A stretch of DNA of 64,000 bases from CAG-791 sp045546175 (lineage in GTDB: Bacteria; Bacillota; Clostridia; Lachnospirales; Lachnospiraceae), in contig JAZQCI010000111.1 in NCBI GenBank assembly GCA_045546175.1, forward strand, positions 52,364 through 116,363. The letters are read 5' to 3'. Positions 51,691-60,489 of this stretch are shown here, one piece after another (the first letter of the stretch is position 1; every line of letters begins with the position of its first letter). The position numbers and the translations under genes were made by a program. The notes under the pieces are model-generated. The model was given only the letters and a program-made list of their open reading frames with translations. It did no database searches and had not been told where the DNA came from.

Positions 51691-52418
51691 ATGACAAAAA
51701 AAGGAATAAGATACTTAATAATAATCGCTTTGGTCCTTTTCGCACTCTACTGGGCGGCGGTGTGGTTTCTGGTGAGCGCCGTGCTGGTGCCCTCCTTCAT
51801 GGAAAAGCTGGATGCTTTTGACAGGATCGTCGAGCAGAGCTACGCGGAGCAGGTGCAGGAGACGACGCTGATGCAGAACTCGAGCGCCCTGTACTCCATC
51901 GGAAAGGCCTGGGGGACCTGGAGGGCTGGATCGGCCTGATCCTGCAGCGGGACCCGCAGGCGCAGATCGTTCTGCACGGCCTGTCCATGGGGGCTTCTAC
52001 TGCGCTGATCTATGCGGCGGGGGATGTCCCGGAAAATATCCGGGCGGTGATCGCAGACTGTGCCTTTACGGACGCCTACTCGATGTTTAAGGAGAAAATA
52101 GGGAGCTGGTTCCACCTGCCGGCCTTCTCGGTGGTGGACAGCGCAGAGCTTGTGATCCGGCTTCGGGTAGGGTACGACCTCAAGGAGACGTCTCCGCTCA
52201 AAGCAGTGTCCGTGAGCAAGGTGCCGACTTTCTTCATCCACGGGAAAGAGGACCGGATGATCCCGGTCAGGATGTGCCTGGAGCTCTATAACGCGGCGAT
52301 CTGCGAGAAAGAGATCATGATCGTGGACGGGGCGGGACACGCGCAGTCATCGGAGAAGGACCCGGTTCGCTATTTTGGCGAAGTGGAGAACTTCCTGAAC
52401 AGATTTGTAAAACAGTGA
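51691..52418 (+). pseudogene. Alpha/beta hydrolase, broken by deletion and frameshift
   Basis: The first frame (51691-51939) gives a membrane helix and the start of a membrane-anchored hydrolase, then runs out of frame after GKAWG. From about 51906 another frame reads GLGDLEGWIGLILQRDPQAQIVLHGLSMGAS and continues to 52418 with nucleophile GLSMG, acid HGKEDRMIPV and His GAGHAQS. The oxyanion region (HGxxG) and about 100 residues between are missing. Intact relatives are about 310-330 aa. So a deletion joined residue ~70 to ~170 with a frameshift near 51900. The C-terminal part could start at ATG 51987. Confidence 0.75.
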
Positions 52419-52431
52419 TCAAAATATTGTC

Positions 52432-52517
52432 AATTCAAGGCTCGCGAAGCGGGCCGCTGCGCCGCGTGCGGGCTGCCTGAAAGGCAGCTTCTGCCTTTCC
52501 GCACGCGTGTGCATCAT
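52432..52517 (-). repeat. Dispersed hairpin element, copy 3 (reverse)
   Basis: Reverse complement of the element at 5465 and 27193: read on the minus strand it starts ATGATGCACACGCGTGCGG and ends GCGAGCCTTGAATT. Base changes in the middle hairpin (GCTGCCT/AGGCAGC) keep the pairing, and the last hairpin is GGCCCGC/GCGAGCC. It lies just after the broken hydrolase. Confidence 0.88.
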
Positions 52518-52548
52518 TTATCTCAGAAGGGGCTTCCCCCTGAGATAA
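52518..52548. other. Hairpin flanking dispersed element copy 3
   Basis: Perfect TTATCTCAG/CTGAGATAA arms (52518-52526, 52540-52548) with inner GGGG/CCCC. It corresponds in place and plan to the CTCAG/CTGAG hairpin beside copy 1. Confidence 0.65.
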
Positions 52549-52551
52549 TAA

Positions 52552-52597
52552 GGCCGTGAAAGGATGGAGTCGAAACCATTCTTTCACGGTCTTTTTC
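52552..52597 (+). terminator. Long-stem terminator
   Basis: A 16-bp stem (52552-52567 with 52576-52591, two G·T pairs) around AGTCGAAA, followed by TTTTT. It ends transcription from the hydrolase side. Confidence 0.85.
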
Positions 52598-52675
52598 AGA
52601 TACCGTTTTCGGTTAGATGCGCGCGGCACGGATGTGCGGGGATCGCGCGCTTCTTACGCACTTCTTACGTTCCGG

Positions 52676-53983
52676 TCAGGCGTTCTTGAAGTTGAAAGCG
52701 GCCTTTCCGGGATAGGTGGCGGCAGCGCCGAGCTCTTCTTCGATCCGGAGCAGCTGGTTGTACTTCTCGACGCGCTCGGATCTGGAAGGAGCACCGGTCT
52801 TGATCTGGCAGGTGTTCAGGGCAACTGCGAGGTCAGCGATGGTGGTGTCGCCTGTCTCACCGGATCTGTGAGAGGAGATTGCCGTGTAGCCGGCCTTGTG
52901 AGCCATCTTGATCGCCTCAAGAGTCTCGGATACTGAGCCGATCTGGTTGAACTTGATCAGGATGGAGTTGGCGGCGCCATTAGCGATACCCTTGGACAGT
53001 CTCTTGGTGTTGGTTACGAACAGGTCGTCGCCTACCAGCTGGACCTTGTCGCCGAGCTTCTCGGTCATCTTCTTCCAGCCTTCCCAGTCCTCTTCATCCA
53101 GGCCGTCCTCGATGGAGTAGATGGGATACTTCTCGACCAGCTGTGCCCAGTGCTCGATCAGCTCATCGGTGGTGAAGTCCTTGCCGGATTTCTTCTGGTG
53201 ATAGAAGCCGATTCCCTTTTCGCTCTTCCACTCGGAAGCGGCGGCGTCCATAGCCAGGACGAAGTCCTTGCCGGGCTCATAGCCGGCAGACTTGATGGCT
53301 TCGAGGATCAGCTCGATCGCGCCTTCGTCTCCCTCGGGCTTCATGGGAGCGAAACCGCCCTCGTCACCGACCGCCGTGACATCCCCGTTTGCTTTGAGGA
53401 TCTTCTGCAGGGCATGGAAAACTTCCGTGCACCAGCGGAGGCCTTCCTTGAAGGAAGGAGCGCCGACGGGCATGATCATGAATTCCTGTGTGTCGACGGA
53501 GCTGTCCGCGTGCGCGCCGCCGTTGAGGATGTTCATCATGGGAACGGGAAGCTTTGTGGCCTGAACGCCGCCCAGGAAACGATAGAGCGGGATATCCAGG
53601 GAGATGGAAGCAGCTCTTGCCGCAGCGATGGAAACGGCGAGGATCGCGTTAGCGCCCAGTTTGGATTTGTCTGCCGTGCCGTCTGCCGCGATCATGGCGG
53701 CGTCTACGGCGTAGGTGTCGGAAGCGTCCATGCCCACCAGGATGGGAGCGATGATCTCGTTGATGTTGGCGACAGCCTTTGTGACGCCCTTGCCGCCGTA
53801 CTGGGACTTGTCGCCGTCTCTGAGCTCGAGAGCTTCGAATTCGCCAGTGGAAGCGCCGCTGGGAGCAGCTCCTCTTCCTACGGTTCCATCAGCCAGTGTG
53901 ACTTCCGCCTCAACGGTGGGGTTGCCTCTGGAATCGATAATCTGTCTTCCGTAAACCTTCTCAATCTGTAAGTAATCTCTCAT
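52676..53983 (-). CDS. eno: Enolase
   Basis: 435 aa. Converts 2-phosphoglycerate to phosphoenolpyruvate. SRGNPTVEAEV at the N-terminus, GGAHADSSVDTQEFMIMPVGA (about 155), metal ligands in DAAASE and SIEDGLDEEDW, and SHRSGETGDTTIADLAV (about 370), the enolase signature region. ATG 53983 (MRDYLQIEKVYGRQ) has AGGAGG upstream; the longer frame from 54013 has no support. Has its own consensus promoter. Confidence 0.98.
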   Translation of the reverse strand: MRDYLQIEKVYGRQIIDSRGNPTVEAEVTLADGTVGRGAAPSGASTGEFEALELRDGDKSQYGGKGVTKAVANINEIIAPILVGMDASDTYAVDAAMIAADGTADKSKLGANAILAVSIAAARAASISLDIPLYRFLGGVQATKLPVPMMNILNGGAHADSSVDTQEFMIMPVGAPSFKEGLRWCTEVFHALQKILKANGDVTAVGDEGGFAPMKPEGDEGAIELILEAIKSAGYEPGKDFVLAMDAAASEWKSEKGIGFYHQKKSGKDFTTDELIEHWAQLVEKYPIYSIEDGLDEEDWEGWKKMTEKLGDKVQLVGDDLFVTNTKRLSKGIANGAANSILIKFNQIGSVSETLEAIKMAHKAGYTAISSHRSGETGDTTIADLAVALNTCQIKTGAPSRSERVEKYNQLLRIEEELGAAATYPGKAAFNFKNA

Positions 53984-54101
53984 GTGTCCTCCTTTCGTAT
54001 TCGGCGCAGACACAGCGCCTGAACCTTAAGACTGCTTCCGCACACATCTTTCGGAAACAGCGATATTTTGGGAAAAATACTGTACATCCCATTTGCCCCA
54101 A

Positions 54102-54130
54102 ATTATAAGGTTTGCACGAAAATATGTCAA
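54102..54130 (-). promoter_or_regulatory. Consensus promoter of eno
   Basis: On the minus strand TTGACA (plus 54125-54130), 17-bp spacer, TATAAT (plus 54102-54107): both hexamers are perfect. The leader is about 110 bases. Confidence 0.9.
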
Positions 54131-54145
54131 TTAGTTATTTTTAAC

Positions 54146-54164
54146 TTTGAGCAATTTGCTCAAA
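54146..54164. promoter_or_regulatory. 19-bp palindrome upstream of the eno promoter
   Basis: TTTGAGCAA, T, TTGCTCAAA: perfect 9-bp arms, 15 bp upstream of the -35 box. Good candidate binding site for a glycolytic or growth regulator. Confidence 0.5.
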
Positions 54165-54198
54165 AACATGACTAACTATTCGGGACTGAATTACAAAA

Positions 54199-54228
54199 TT
54201 AGAGCTATTCCTAGGGGAACAGCTCTAA
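54199..54228 (-). terminator. Terminator of the glucokinase gene
   Basis: TTAGAGCTATTCC and GGAACAGCTCTAA (one mismatch) with a short loop; the minus-strand tail reads TAATTTTG. Confidence 0.7.
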
Positions 54229-54281
54229 CAAATTACTCAATATATTCAAAGTCTGCAGAATATTCCGGCTCAGCACGTGGA

Positions 54282-55229
54282 TCACTTGCCCAGAACCATT
54301 CTCACGGCGCCGTACATGCCGGCGTCATTTCCGAGTACCGCAAGCTTGAAATCAACGCCGCGGCAGGCGTGGAAAGCAGCGGGCGTATAGTATTTTTCCA
54401 CAGCGTCAAGAAGGATCTGGCCGGCCTTAGACACTCCGCCGCCGATGACGACGACATCAGGGTCGACGACGCAGGTGATGTGTGCGATGGCTTCACCGAG
54501 CATCTTGCCGACTTCATCTACGACGGAGAGGGAGTACTTATCGCCGCTCTTGGCGTAGTCGAAGACGTCCTTAGCGGTGATCTCTTCAAGACTTTTCAGA
54601 GCGGATTCTTCCGCGGAAGCCTTGGAAAGTCCGAGTTTTGCCAGACGGACGACGCCGGTAGCGGAGGCGTACTGCTCAAGGCACCCCTTCTTGCCGCAGC
54701 CGCAGACGGCTGTCTCTTTGTCTCTGACCTTCATGTGGCCGATCCCGCCGGCCGCGCCGTTGGAACCCGCGACGATCTTGCCGCCCAGGATGATGCCGCC
54801 GCCGACACCGGTTCCGAGGGTGACCATGACGACGTTGTCATGTCCCTTGCCGCCGCCGTTCCACTGCTCGCCCAGAGCCGCGACATTGGCGTCATTTCCG
54901 ACTTCTACGGGCACACCGCCCAGAAGGCTGGCGAGTTCCTTGCGGACATCAACTCTGCCCCAGCCGAGGTTGACGCACATGCTGACGACGCCGTCCCCGA
55001 GAACGGGGCCGGGAACGCCTACGCCTACGCCTTCGATATCATCAATGGTGATGTTATACTGGTCGATCTTCTTGGCGATCGCGCTGGCAATATCCGGAAG
55101 GATCATGGATCCGTTATCTTCCTTGCGGGTGGGAATCTCCCAGTGCTCAACAAACTTTCCGTTTGAAGAAAAAAACCCGATCTTAACAGTAGTTCCGCCG
55201 ATATCCACGCCAAATGCATACGGTTTCAT
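54282..55229 (-). CDS. ROK-family glucokinase
   Basis: 315 aa. Phosphorylates glucose. GVDIGGTTVKIGFF (about 6-19) is the phosphate loop; VGVPGPVLGDG, VGNDANVAALGE, TLGTGVGGGIILGG and the zinc motif IGHMKVRDKETAVCGCGKKGCLEQYAS follow, all typical of ROK. GVSKAGQILLD is near the end. ATG 55229 has GGAGG upstream. It lies between eno and a DUF1846 gene, each with its own terminator. Confidence 0.93.
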   Translation of the reverse strand: MKPYAFGVDIGGTTVKIGFFSSNGKFVEHWEIPTRKEDNGSMILPDIASAIAKKIDQYNITIDDIEGVGVGVPGPVLGDGVVSMCVNLGWGRVDVRKELASLLGGVPVEVGNDANVAALGEQWNGGGKGHDNVVMVTLGTGVGGGIILGGKIVAGSNGAAGGIGHMKVRDKETAVCGCGKKGCLEQYASATGVVRLAKLGLSKASAEESALKSLEEITAKDVFDYAKSGDKYSLSVVDEVGKMLGEAIAHITCVVDPDVVVIGGGVSKAGQILLDAVEKYYTPAAFHACRGVDFKLAVLGNDAGMYGAVRMVLGK

Positions 55230-55345
55230 AAAAGAATTTCCTCCTATACCCTTAGTTGATTGGAGACTGCATCCGCTTGGTCTTCCCGATCGACCTTCCG
55301 GAATGCATTCCATCTGATATTAGTAATATCATAACATAAAAGAAA

Positions 55346-55374
55346 GCCTCTTTCCACACTCGGTGAAAAGAGGC
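55346..55374. terminator. Terminator of the DUF1846 gene
   Basis: GCCTCTTTCCAC/GTGAAAAGAGGC stem around ACTCG, with A/T runs on both sides; minus-strand tail TTTCTTTT. Confidence 0.85.
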
Positions 55375-55383
55375 AAAAAAAGA

Positions 55384-56868
55384 TCATTTATGATAGAGTT
55401 TGTTGATCTCGTAGTGCGGCTCGCAGGTCAGGTTGACGCCGAGCTTCTTGAAAACGCCCGCGTCGATCTGCGACAGGATCACGGAAGAGTGGACTTCGAG
55501 GCCCCGCAGGTTCTCGAGCTGGTCGATGGCCGCCTTGGCGTTGGGGTCCGTCACTCCGGCGATGGCGAGCGCGATCAGGAGCTCGTTCAGGTGCAGAAGG
55601 GATGTGTTGTCACTGCCCAGGTGATCGATCTTCATCTCCATGATGGGAGCGATGATCGCGGGGCTGATCAGCTTGACGCTGTCCTCGACGCCGGCAAGTT
55701 TCTTGAGGGCGTTGAGCAGAAGAGCGGAGGACGCGCCCAGAAGCTCCGAGGTTCTTCCTGTCAAAATAGTGCCGTCCGCCATCTCCATGGCCGCCGCCGG
55801 CGCGCCGGTCTTCTCGGCGTTGAGATTGGCCGCCATCACGACCGGTCTCTCGGAGACGCTGATCGACGCCTTATTCATCAGCAGTTCGATCTTGCGGACA
55901 GGTTCCTCGTCCGCGTTCCCCTTGCGGAATTCGCACTGCGCGTCGTAGTAGCGACGGATGATCTCCTGGCGGGCCGCTTTCTTACATACTTCGTCGTCAC
56001 AGATGCACATGCCCACCATGTTGACGCCCATATCGGTGGGAGACTTGTAAGGAGACTCGCCGTAGATCTTCTGGAAGATCGCGTTGAGAAGAGGGAACAC
56101 TTCCACGTCCCTGTTGTAGTTGACGCATTTCTCGTCATAGGCTTCCAGGTGGGAGGGGTCGATCATGTTGATGTCATCGAGATCTGCCGTCGCCGCCTCA
56201 TAGGCCAGGTTGACCGGGTGGTTGAGCGCAAGATTCCAGACCGGGAAGGTCTCGAACTTGGCGTAGCCGGCTTTGATCCCGCGCCGGTTCTCGTGATAGA
56301 GCTGGGAGAGGCAGGTCGCCATCTTTCCGCTGCCGGGACCGGGGGCGGTCACGACGACAAGGGGACGGGTGGTCTCGATGTAGTCGTTTCTTCCGTATCC
56401 GTTCTCGCTGACGATCAGCGGGATGTCGACGGGATAACCGGCAATCGGATAGTGCCTGTATACCTTAAGGCCCAGGGACTGAAGCTTTTTCTCATAGGCG
56501 ACGGCGGAAGGCTGATTGGCAAAGCGCGTCAGGACAACACTTCCGACGTAGAGGCCCTGCTTTGTAAATGCGTCTACGAGGCGGAGCAGGTCTTCATCAT
56601 AGGTGATGCCCAGATCGCCGCGGACTTTGTTCTTCTCGATGTCGGCCGCGTTGATCGCGACGACGATCTCCGCCTGGTCCTTGAGCTCATAGAGCATGGT
56701 GATCTTGGAATCGGGTTCGAATCCGGGGAGCACCCTGGAGGCGTGGTAATCGTCGAAAAGCTTGCCGCCGAACTCCAGATAGAGCTTGCCGCCAAACTTC
56801 GAGATCCTTTCTCTGATATGCTCTGACTGCGTCTTGAGATATTTTTTGTTATCAAATCCGATCTGCAT
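55384..56868 (-). CDS. DUF1846 family protein
   Basis: 494 aa, the usual length. It starts IGFDNKKYLKTQSEHIRERISKFGGKLYLEFGGKLFDDYHASRVLPGF, and has VVTAPGPGSGKMATCLSQLYHE (about 172-193), a P-loop-like stretch GPGSGKMA. The family is widespread in Clostridia and of unknown function; a nucleotide-binding role is suggested only by that stretch. Ribosome site AGGAGAGG lies on the minus strand. Divergent from the DUF815 ATPase. Confidence 0.9.
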   Translation of the reverse strand: MQIGFDNKKYLKTQSEHIRERISKFGGKLYLEFGGKLFDDYHASRVLPGFEPDSKITMLYELKDQAEIVVAINAADIEKNKVRGDLGITYDEDLLRLVDAFTKQGLYVGSVVLTRFANQPSAVAYEKKLQSLGLKVYRHYPIAGYPVDIPLIVSENGYGRNDYIETTRPLVVVTAPGPGSGKMATCLSQLYHENRRGIKAGYAKFETFPVWNLALNHPVNLAYEAATADLDDINMIDPSHLEAYDEKCVNYNRDVEVFPLLNAIFQKIYGESPYKSPTDMGVNMVGMCICDDEVCKKAARQEIIRRYYDAQCEFRKGNADEEPVRKIELLMNKASISVSERPVVMAANLNAEKTGAPAAAMEMADGTILTGRTSELLGASSALLLNALKKLAGVEDSVKLISPAIIAPIMEMKIDHLGSDNTSLLHLNELLIALAIAGVTDPNAKAAIDQLENLRGLEVHSSVILSQIDAGVFKKLGVNLTCEPHYEINKLYHK

Positions 56869-57157
56869 AAATGATCACCTCTCCTTTTTGACCCGTTATT
56901 GTGACAGATTAATGCTCCTTCGGTCCGCCTTTATAAAAGCGGCCTGAAAACAAACTAACTTTTATTATAGCCTAAGCAGAGTTTTATGGGAAAGACTTTT
57001 TTGACATAGATCGAAGGGATTTTACAGCACTAATTCTGATTGCTGAAAACAGCAATAAATGCTACCATTTACGGGAACAGAAAACATCAGGAATTCAGCA
57101 AAGGCTCAGGTATCGGACCGCTGTGAACCCTTATGGGAGCCTTAGAGGAGAACAAAC
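56869..57157. promoter_or_regulatory. Divergent promoter region, DUF1846 / DUF815
   Basis: 289 bp without a gene. A leftward TATAAT is read at 56964-56969, with a poor -35. TTGACA at 57001-57006 faces right without a convincing -10. ATTGCTG/CAGCAAT (57039-57056) forms a perfect 7-bp inverted repeat that could be an operator for either gene. Confidence 0.4.
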
Positions 57158-58489
57158 ATGTATCGTCTTACGTCCAAACTGATTATTTACAGAGGAATAG
57201 GGGAAGAGAGCATCCTGCACTGTCTGGCTGAGATCTTCAGGAAGTTCGATGAAGGAGACTATGACAGGGAAGCGCTGATCAGCGAGATCTACGAGCAGGT
57301 GCACCGTCTGCTGGACCTCGCCACGAAGTACGGCTTTAATAAGAACCTGTGGCACAACTATCTGGCCTATCTGATCGCCACCACGGAGACGCCTTTTACG
57401 CTTGTATCCGAGAAGGTGGGGGCCAACCAGGGCAGCGTCAACGCGTTCGCGCTGGGCGACTTCAGGATCTTCCGGGAGCTGTTTCACTATGATTTCAGCC
57501 CGATCGAGAGCGCGCTGGGAGTGAACTGCTTCAGCATTCTCGAGAACTATACGGCGGTCGGAAAGCCGGAGCGGGTCTTCAACAGAAGCGTCAGCGAGAA
57601 GGTCCAGGAGCTGAGCGAAAGGATCGAGGCGGTGGAGAGCGAAGAGAGCGCGCAGTCTCCGGAACAGAAGATGTATGACATCATCACCGGTTTCTACAAG
57701 GAATACGGAGTGGGCAAATTCGGCCTGAACAAGGCTTTCCGTGTCAACGACGAGGACAAAGGAAGGGAATTCCTGATCCCGATCACGGCGACGAGCGACG
57801 TGCAGCTGGAGGACCTGATCGGCTACGAGATGCAGAAACAGAAGCTGATCGCAAATACAGAGGCTTTTGTGCAGGGGCGTATGGCCAACAACGTCCTTCT
57901 GTACGGAGACGCGGGAACCGGCAAGTCCACGAGCATCAAGGCGATCCTGAACCGCTATTACAGCCAGGGCCTTAGAATGATCGAAGTCTATAAGCACCAG
58001 TTCAAGGACCTGCAGCGCATCATCTCGGAAATCAAGAACCGCAACTATCGGTTCATCATCTACATGGACGATCTGTCTTTTGAAGAGTTCGAGATCGAGT
58101 ACAAGTATCTCAAGGCAGTCATAGAGGGCGGTCTTGAGACGAAGCCGGAGAATATCCTGATCTATGCGACCTCCAACCGGAGACATCTGATCAAGGAGAC
58201 CTGGGGAGACCGGAATGATCGGTCCGACGATGAGATGCACAGGAGCGACACGGTGCAGGAGAAGCTCTCGCTTGTGGCGCGCTTCGGCGTCACGATCGGG
58301 TACTTCAAGCCCTCCCACCAGGAATACCTGCACATTGTAAACGAACTGGCCCGGAGATATCCGGAGATCACTCTGTCGGAAAAAGAGCTGGCGCTGCTCG
58401 CCAATCAGTGGGAGCTGCGCAGCGGCGGGGCGTCCGGCAGGACGGCGCAGCAGTTCATCAATTACCTGGTCGGAAGCGCGGAGAAGTAA
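57158..58489 (+). CDS. DUF815 AAA+-type ATPase
   Basis: 443 aa. N-terminal helical domain (1-185), then an ATPase with Walker A GDAGTGKST (about 250-258), Walker B FIIYMDDLSFEEFE (about 296-309), sensor-like IYATSNRRHLIKETW and a C-terminal arginine-rich RSGGASGRTAQQFINYL. This is the DUF815 family of DnaA/AAA-like ATPases with unknown role. AGAGGAG precedes the ATG. Confidence 0.9.
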   Translation: MYRLTSKLIIYRGIGEESILHCLAEIFRKFDEGDYDREALISEIYEQVHRLLDLATKYGFNKNLWHNYLAYLIATTETPFTLVSEKVGANQGSVNAFALGDFRIFRELFHYDFSPIESALGVNCFSILENYTAVGKPERVFNRSVSEKVQELSERIEAVESEESAQSPEQKMYDIITGFYKEYGVGKFGLNKAFRVNDEDKGREFLIPITATSDVQLEDLIGYEMQKQKLIANTEAFVQGRMANNVLLYGDAGTGKSTSIKAILNRYYSQGLRMIEVYKHQFKDLQRIISEIKNRNYRFIIYMDDLSFEEFEIEYKYLKAVIEGGLETKPENILIYATSNRRHLIKETWGDRNDRSDDEMHRSDTVQEKLSLVARFGVTIGYFKPSHQEYLHIVNELARRYPEITLSEKELALLANQWELRSGGASGRTAQQFINYLVGSAEK

Positions 58490-58503
58490 AGAACAGAAAG
58501 GGC

Positions 58504-58550
58504 ACAGCCCCGCGGGAACCGGAAATCGGTTGCCGTGGGGCTGTTCTTTT
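58504..58550 (+). terminator. Terminator after the DUF815 gene
   Basis: ACAGCCCCGCGG and CCGTGGGGCTGT with an inner AACCG/CGGTT hairpin, then TTCTTTTT. Confidence 0.88.
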
Positions 58551-58605
58551 TAATACACTGTGTTCAAGTCGGGCACTGCGCCGTCCTCAGGCGGCCGCCA
58601 GGGCG

Positions 58606-60261
58606 TTATCCCGCAAACATAGTCCCTTCAAAGGCCTCATCGAGCCGCAGGCCGTTGACTTTCTGCGGCCAGGTCTCGGTCACGCTGAAGCGGTAGACGG
58701 TCCCGTCCTCGGTGATCACGTCGACGGTGTCCTTGCCGTTTGTGCGGTAGAGGTGGCACTTGGTCCCCTTGGGAAGGGTGGCGCTCTTCTTAGTGATGGC
58801 GCCGGTGGCGGGATCCACGATGTCGCCCGGAAGGTCCGTGAGAGCCGTCAGGACGAGGTCGCTGCTGATCTCGTAGTCCTCGGTCAGCGGGACGGGCATG
58901 CCGTCGTCGCCGACTTTATAGCGCCTTGTGGCGGAGTAAGTGCTCATCAGGTCCAGATGGGTGTCGAGCGCGAAGGAGTCGGGCGAGGAGATCAGTTGCT
59001 CGTCGAGGTACCAGATGTCGGAAGTCTCGTTTTCTCTGCGGTAGCGGGAGGTAAATCCTGTGCCGTTGAGTTCTCCCACGAACACAGGCTTTTCGCCGCT
59101 CAGGTCGAAGACGCTGAAGATCCGATAGTCGTTGTCGGTGATCGTCTGCACGTAGAGATAATTCTTGCCGGACTGCATGTGCAAAAGGTATCCCTTGGCG
59201 TTGAAGAAATAGGTCTCGCGCAGGCATTCCTTGTCGCCGACCGCGACCCGGAGCGCCGTGTAGGAGGTCATGTTCTCGCTCTCGTTGGGGCGGGCGTTGA
59301 GGCTGACCTGCTCATAGGTGCCGTCTCCGTTGAGGTCCACGATGGTAGGATAGAAGGTGTCGACAGGATATACGAAGGAGCCGACGTGGGGCCCGTAAGC
59401 GTCTGTGAACAGCTCGGGATATTTTGCAAAAGAGACCTCGGCCTGCAGGGCGCCTTCCGCATACGCGCCGATGGCGGCGGGATCAAAGCGGAAGATGACG
59501 CCGCCGTCGCTGATCACCCAGGAAGGGAAGTAGTCGACGGAAGCGAGCGCCTCGGAGATCGACTCCTCGCGGTCGCCGGCCGGCTCGCCGGTGCTCATAA
59601 AGCGGAGGTTTTCATTGATCGCGTCAACCAGCGCTCTTTTGTCCTTGACGACCTGCTCGAGAGTCACTTCCTTGCCGGTGGAGACGTCCAGGGTTATGCC
59701 CTCGAACACGGTCATGCCGTGAGCGGCTCCGGGCAGGTAGCTGTAACAGGAAGTGATGAAGCTGACGACCTTGTCATCCATGCGAGTGGGGATGATGCTG
59801 TATTCGAGCGTCGCGGGGACCGGCGCTCCGTCCTTTTTGTTGGAGGCGTTGAATTCCTTGGACCCTTCCGAGAGCTCCTTGAAAGTCTCCTTGCAGGACG
59901 CCGTGATCCTTGTGTTGACCGCGTCGAGGCCGCTGCTCAGGGCCGGAAATTTCTTCGCGGATTCTTCGGTGAGAAGGACGGCCTGGTAGTAACCGTCCGC
60001 TATATTTTCGTAATTGTCTGACTCGAGCAGATAGCATTTGGAGAGAATGAGCTCGGGGACCGCTGCAGAGGCGGCTGCGGAAGCGTCCGAAGCGGAATCT
60101 GCGGCAGCGGTGCCGGAAGCGTTGTCCGCAGCGCCGGTTTCCTTTGTGTCGGCGGCCGATGCGGGGATGACTGCAGGGGCGGCAAAAGAGCAAACGAGGG
60201 CAGGCACGATGAAAGCCTTGCACATTAGGGAATAAAATTTATGAGATCTGCAATTTTTCAT
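58606..60261 (-). CDS. Exported DUF3298/RsiV-like domain protein
   Basis: 551 aa. Signal peptide (about 1-37, cut after ASA), an Ala/Ser/Asp-rich linker, then a domain with TLEYSIIPTRMDDKVVSFITSCYSYLPGAAHGMTVFEGITLDVSTGKEVTLEQVV (about 150-205), as in DUF3298/PdaC N-terminal regions. The rest (VDLNGDGTYEQVSL, near 315) has a Ca-binding-like DLNGDGT loop and beta-rich repeats. No enzyme domain is seen; probably a surface or secreted protein. Start has AAGGAGGAG upstream. No lipobox. Confidence 0.72.
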   Translation of the reverse strand: MKNCRSHKFYSLMCKAFIVPALVCSFAAPAVIPASAADTKETGAADNASGTAAADSASDASAAASAAVPELILSKCYLLESDNYENIADGYYQAVLLTEESAKKFPALSSGLDAVNTRITASCKETFKELSEGSKEFNASNKKDGAPVPATLEYSIIPTRMDDKVVSFITSCYSYLPGAAHGMTVFEGITLDVSTGKEVTLEQVVKDKRALVDAINENLRFMSTGEPAGDREESISEALASVDYFPSWVISDGGVIFRFDPAAIGAYAEGALQAEVSFAKYPELFTDAYGPHVGSFVYPVDTFYPTIVDLNGDGTYEQVSLNARPNESENMTSYTALRVAVGDKECLRETYFFNAKGYLLHMQSGKNYLYVQTITDNDYRIFSVFDLSGEKPVFVGELNGTGFTSRYRRENETSDIWYLDEQLISSPDSFALDTHLDLMSTYSATRRYKVGDDGMPVPLTEDYEISSDLVLTALTDLPGDIVDPATGAITKKSATLPKGTKCHLYRTNGKDTVDVITEDGTVYRFSVTETWPQKVNGLRLDEAFEGTMFAG

Positions 60262-60489
60262 AGCTCCTCCTTATAAGGAAAGACATTTCCTGTTATCATA
60301 GTAACACAGATTGACGAGAAACGTTAGTTTGTTCTTAAAAGCAATTGCCAAATCCATCACAAGTTATCGGACCATACACAGGTGCGTTTTTTCCATGTAT
60401 AATGTGTGATGTAGATGCTACTATCAATAAGAAGCCGGACGAAGGGAAGAAAAACAGTCCGGTCAGCGCTCGAAAGGAGTGGACAGCGG

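Noticed and set aside
55363..56826. 487-codon plus-strand frame
   Set aside because: Antisense to the DUF1846 gene; no recognisable domains.
58408..60021. 537-codon plus-strand frame
   Set aside because: Mostly antisense to the DUF3298-like gene and overlapping the end of the DUF815 gene.
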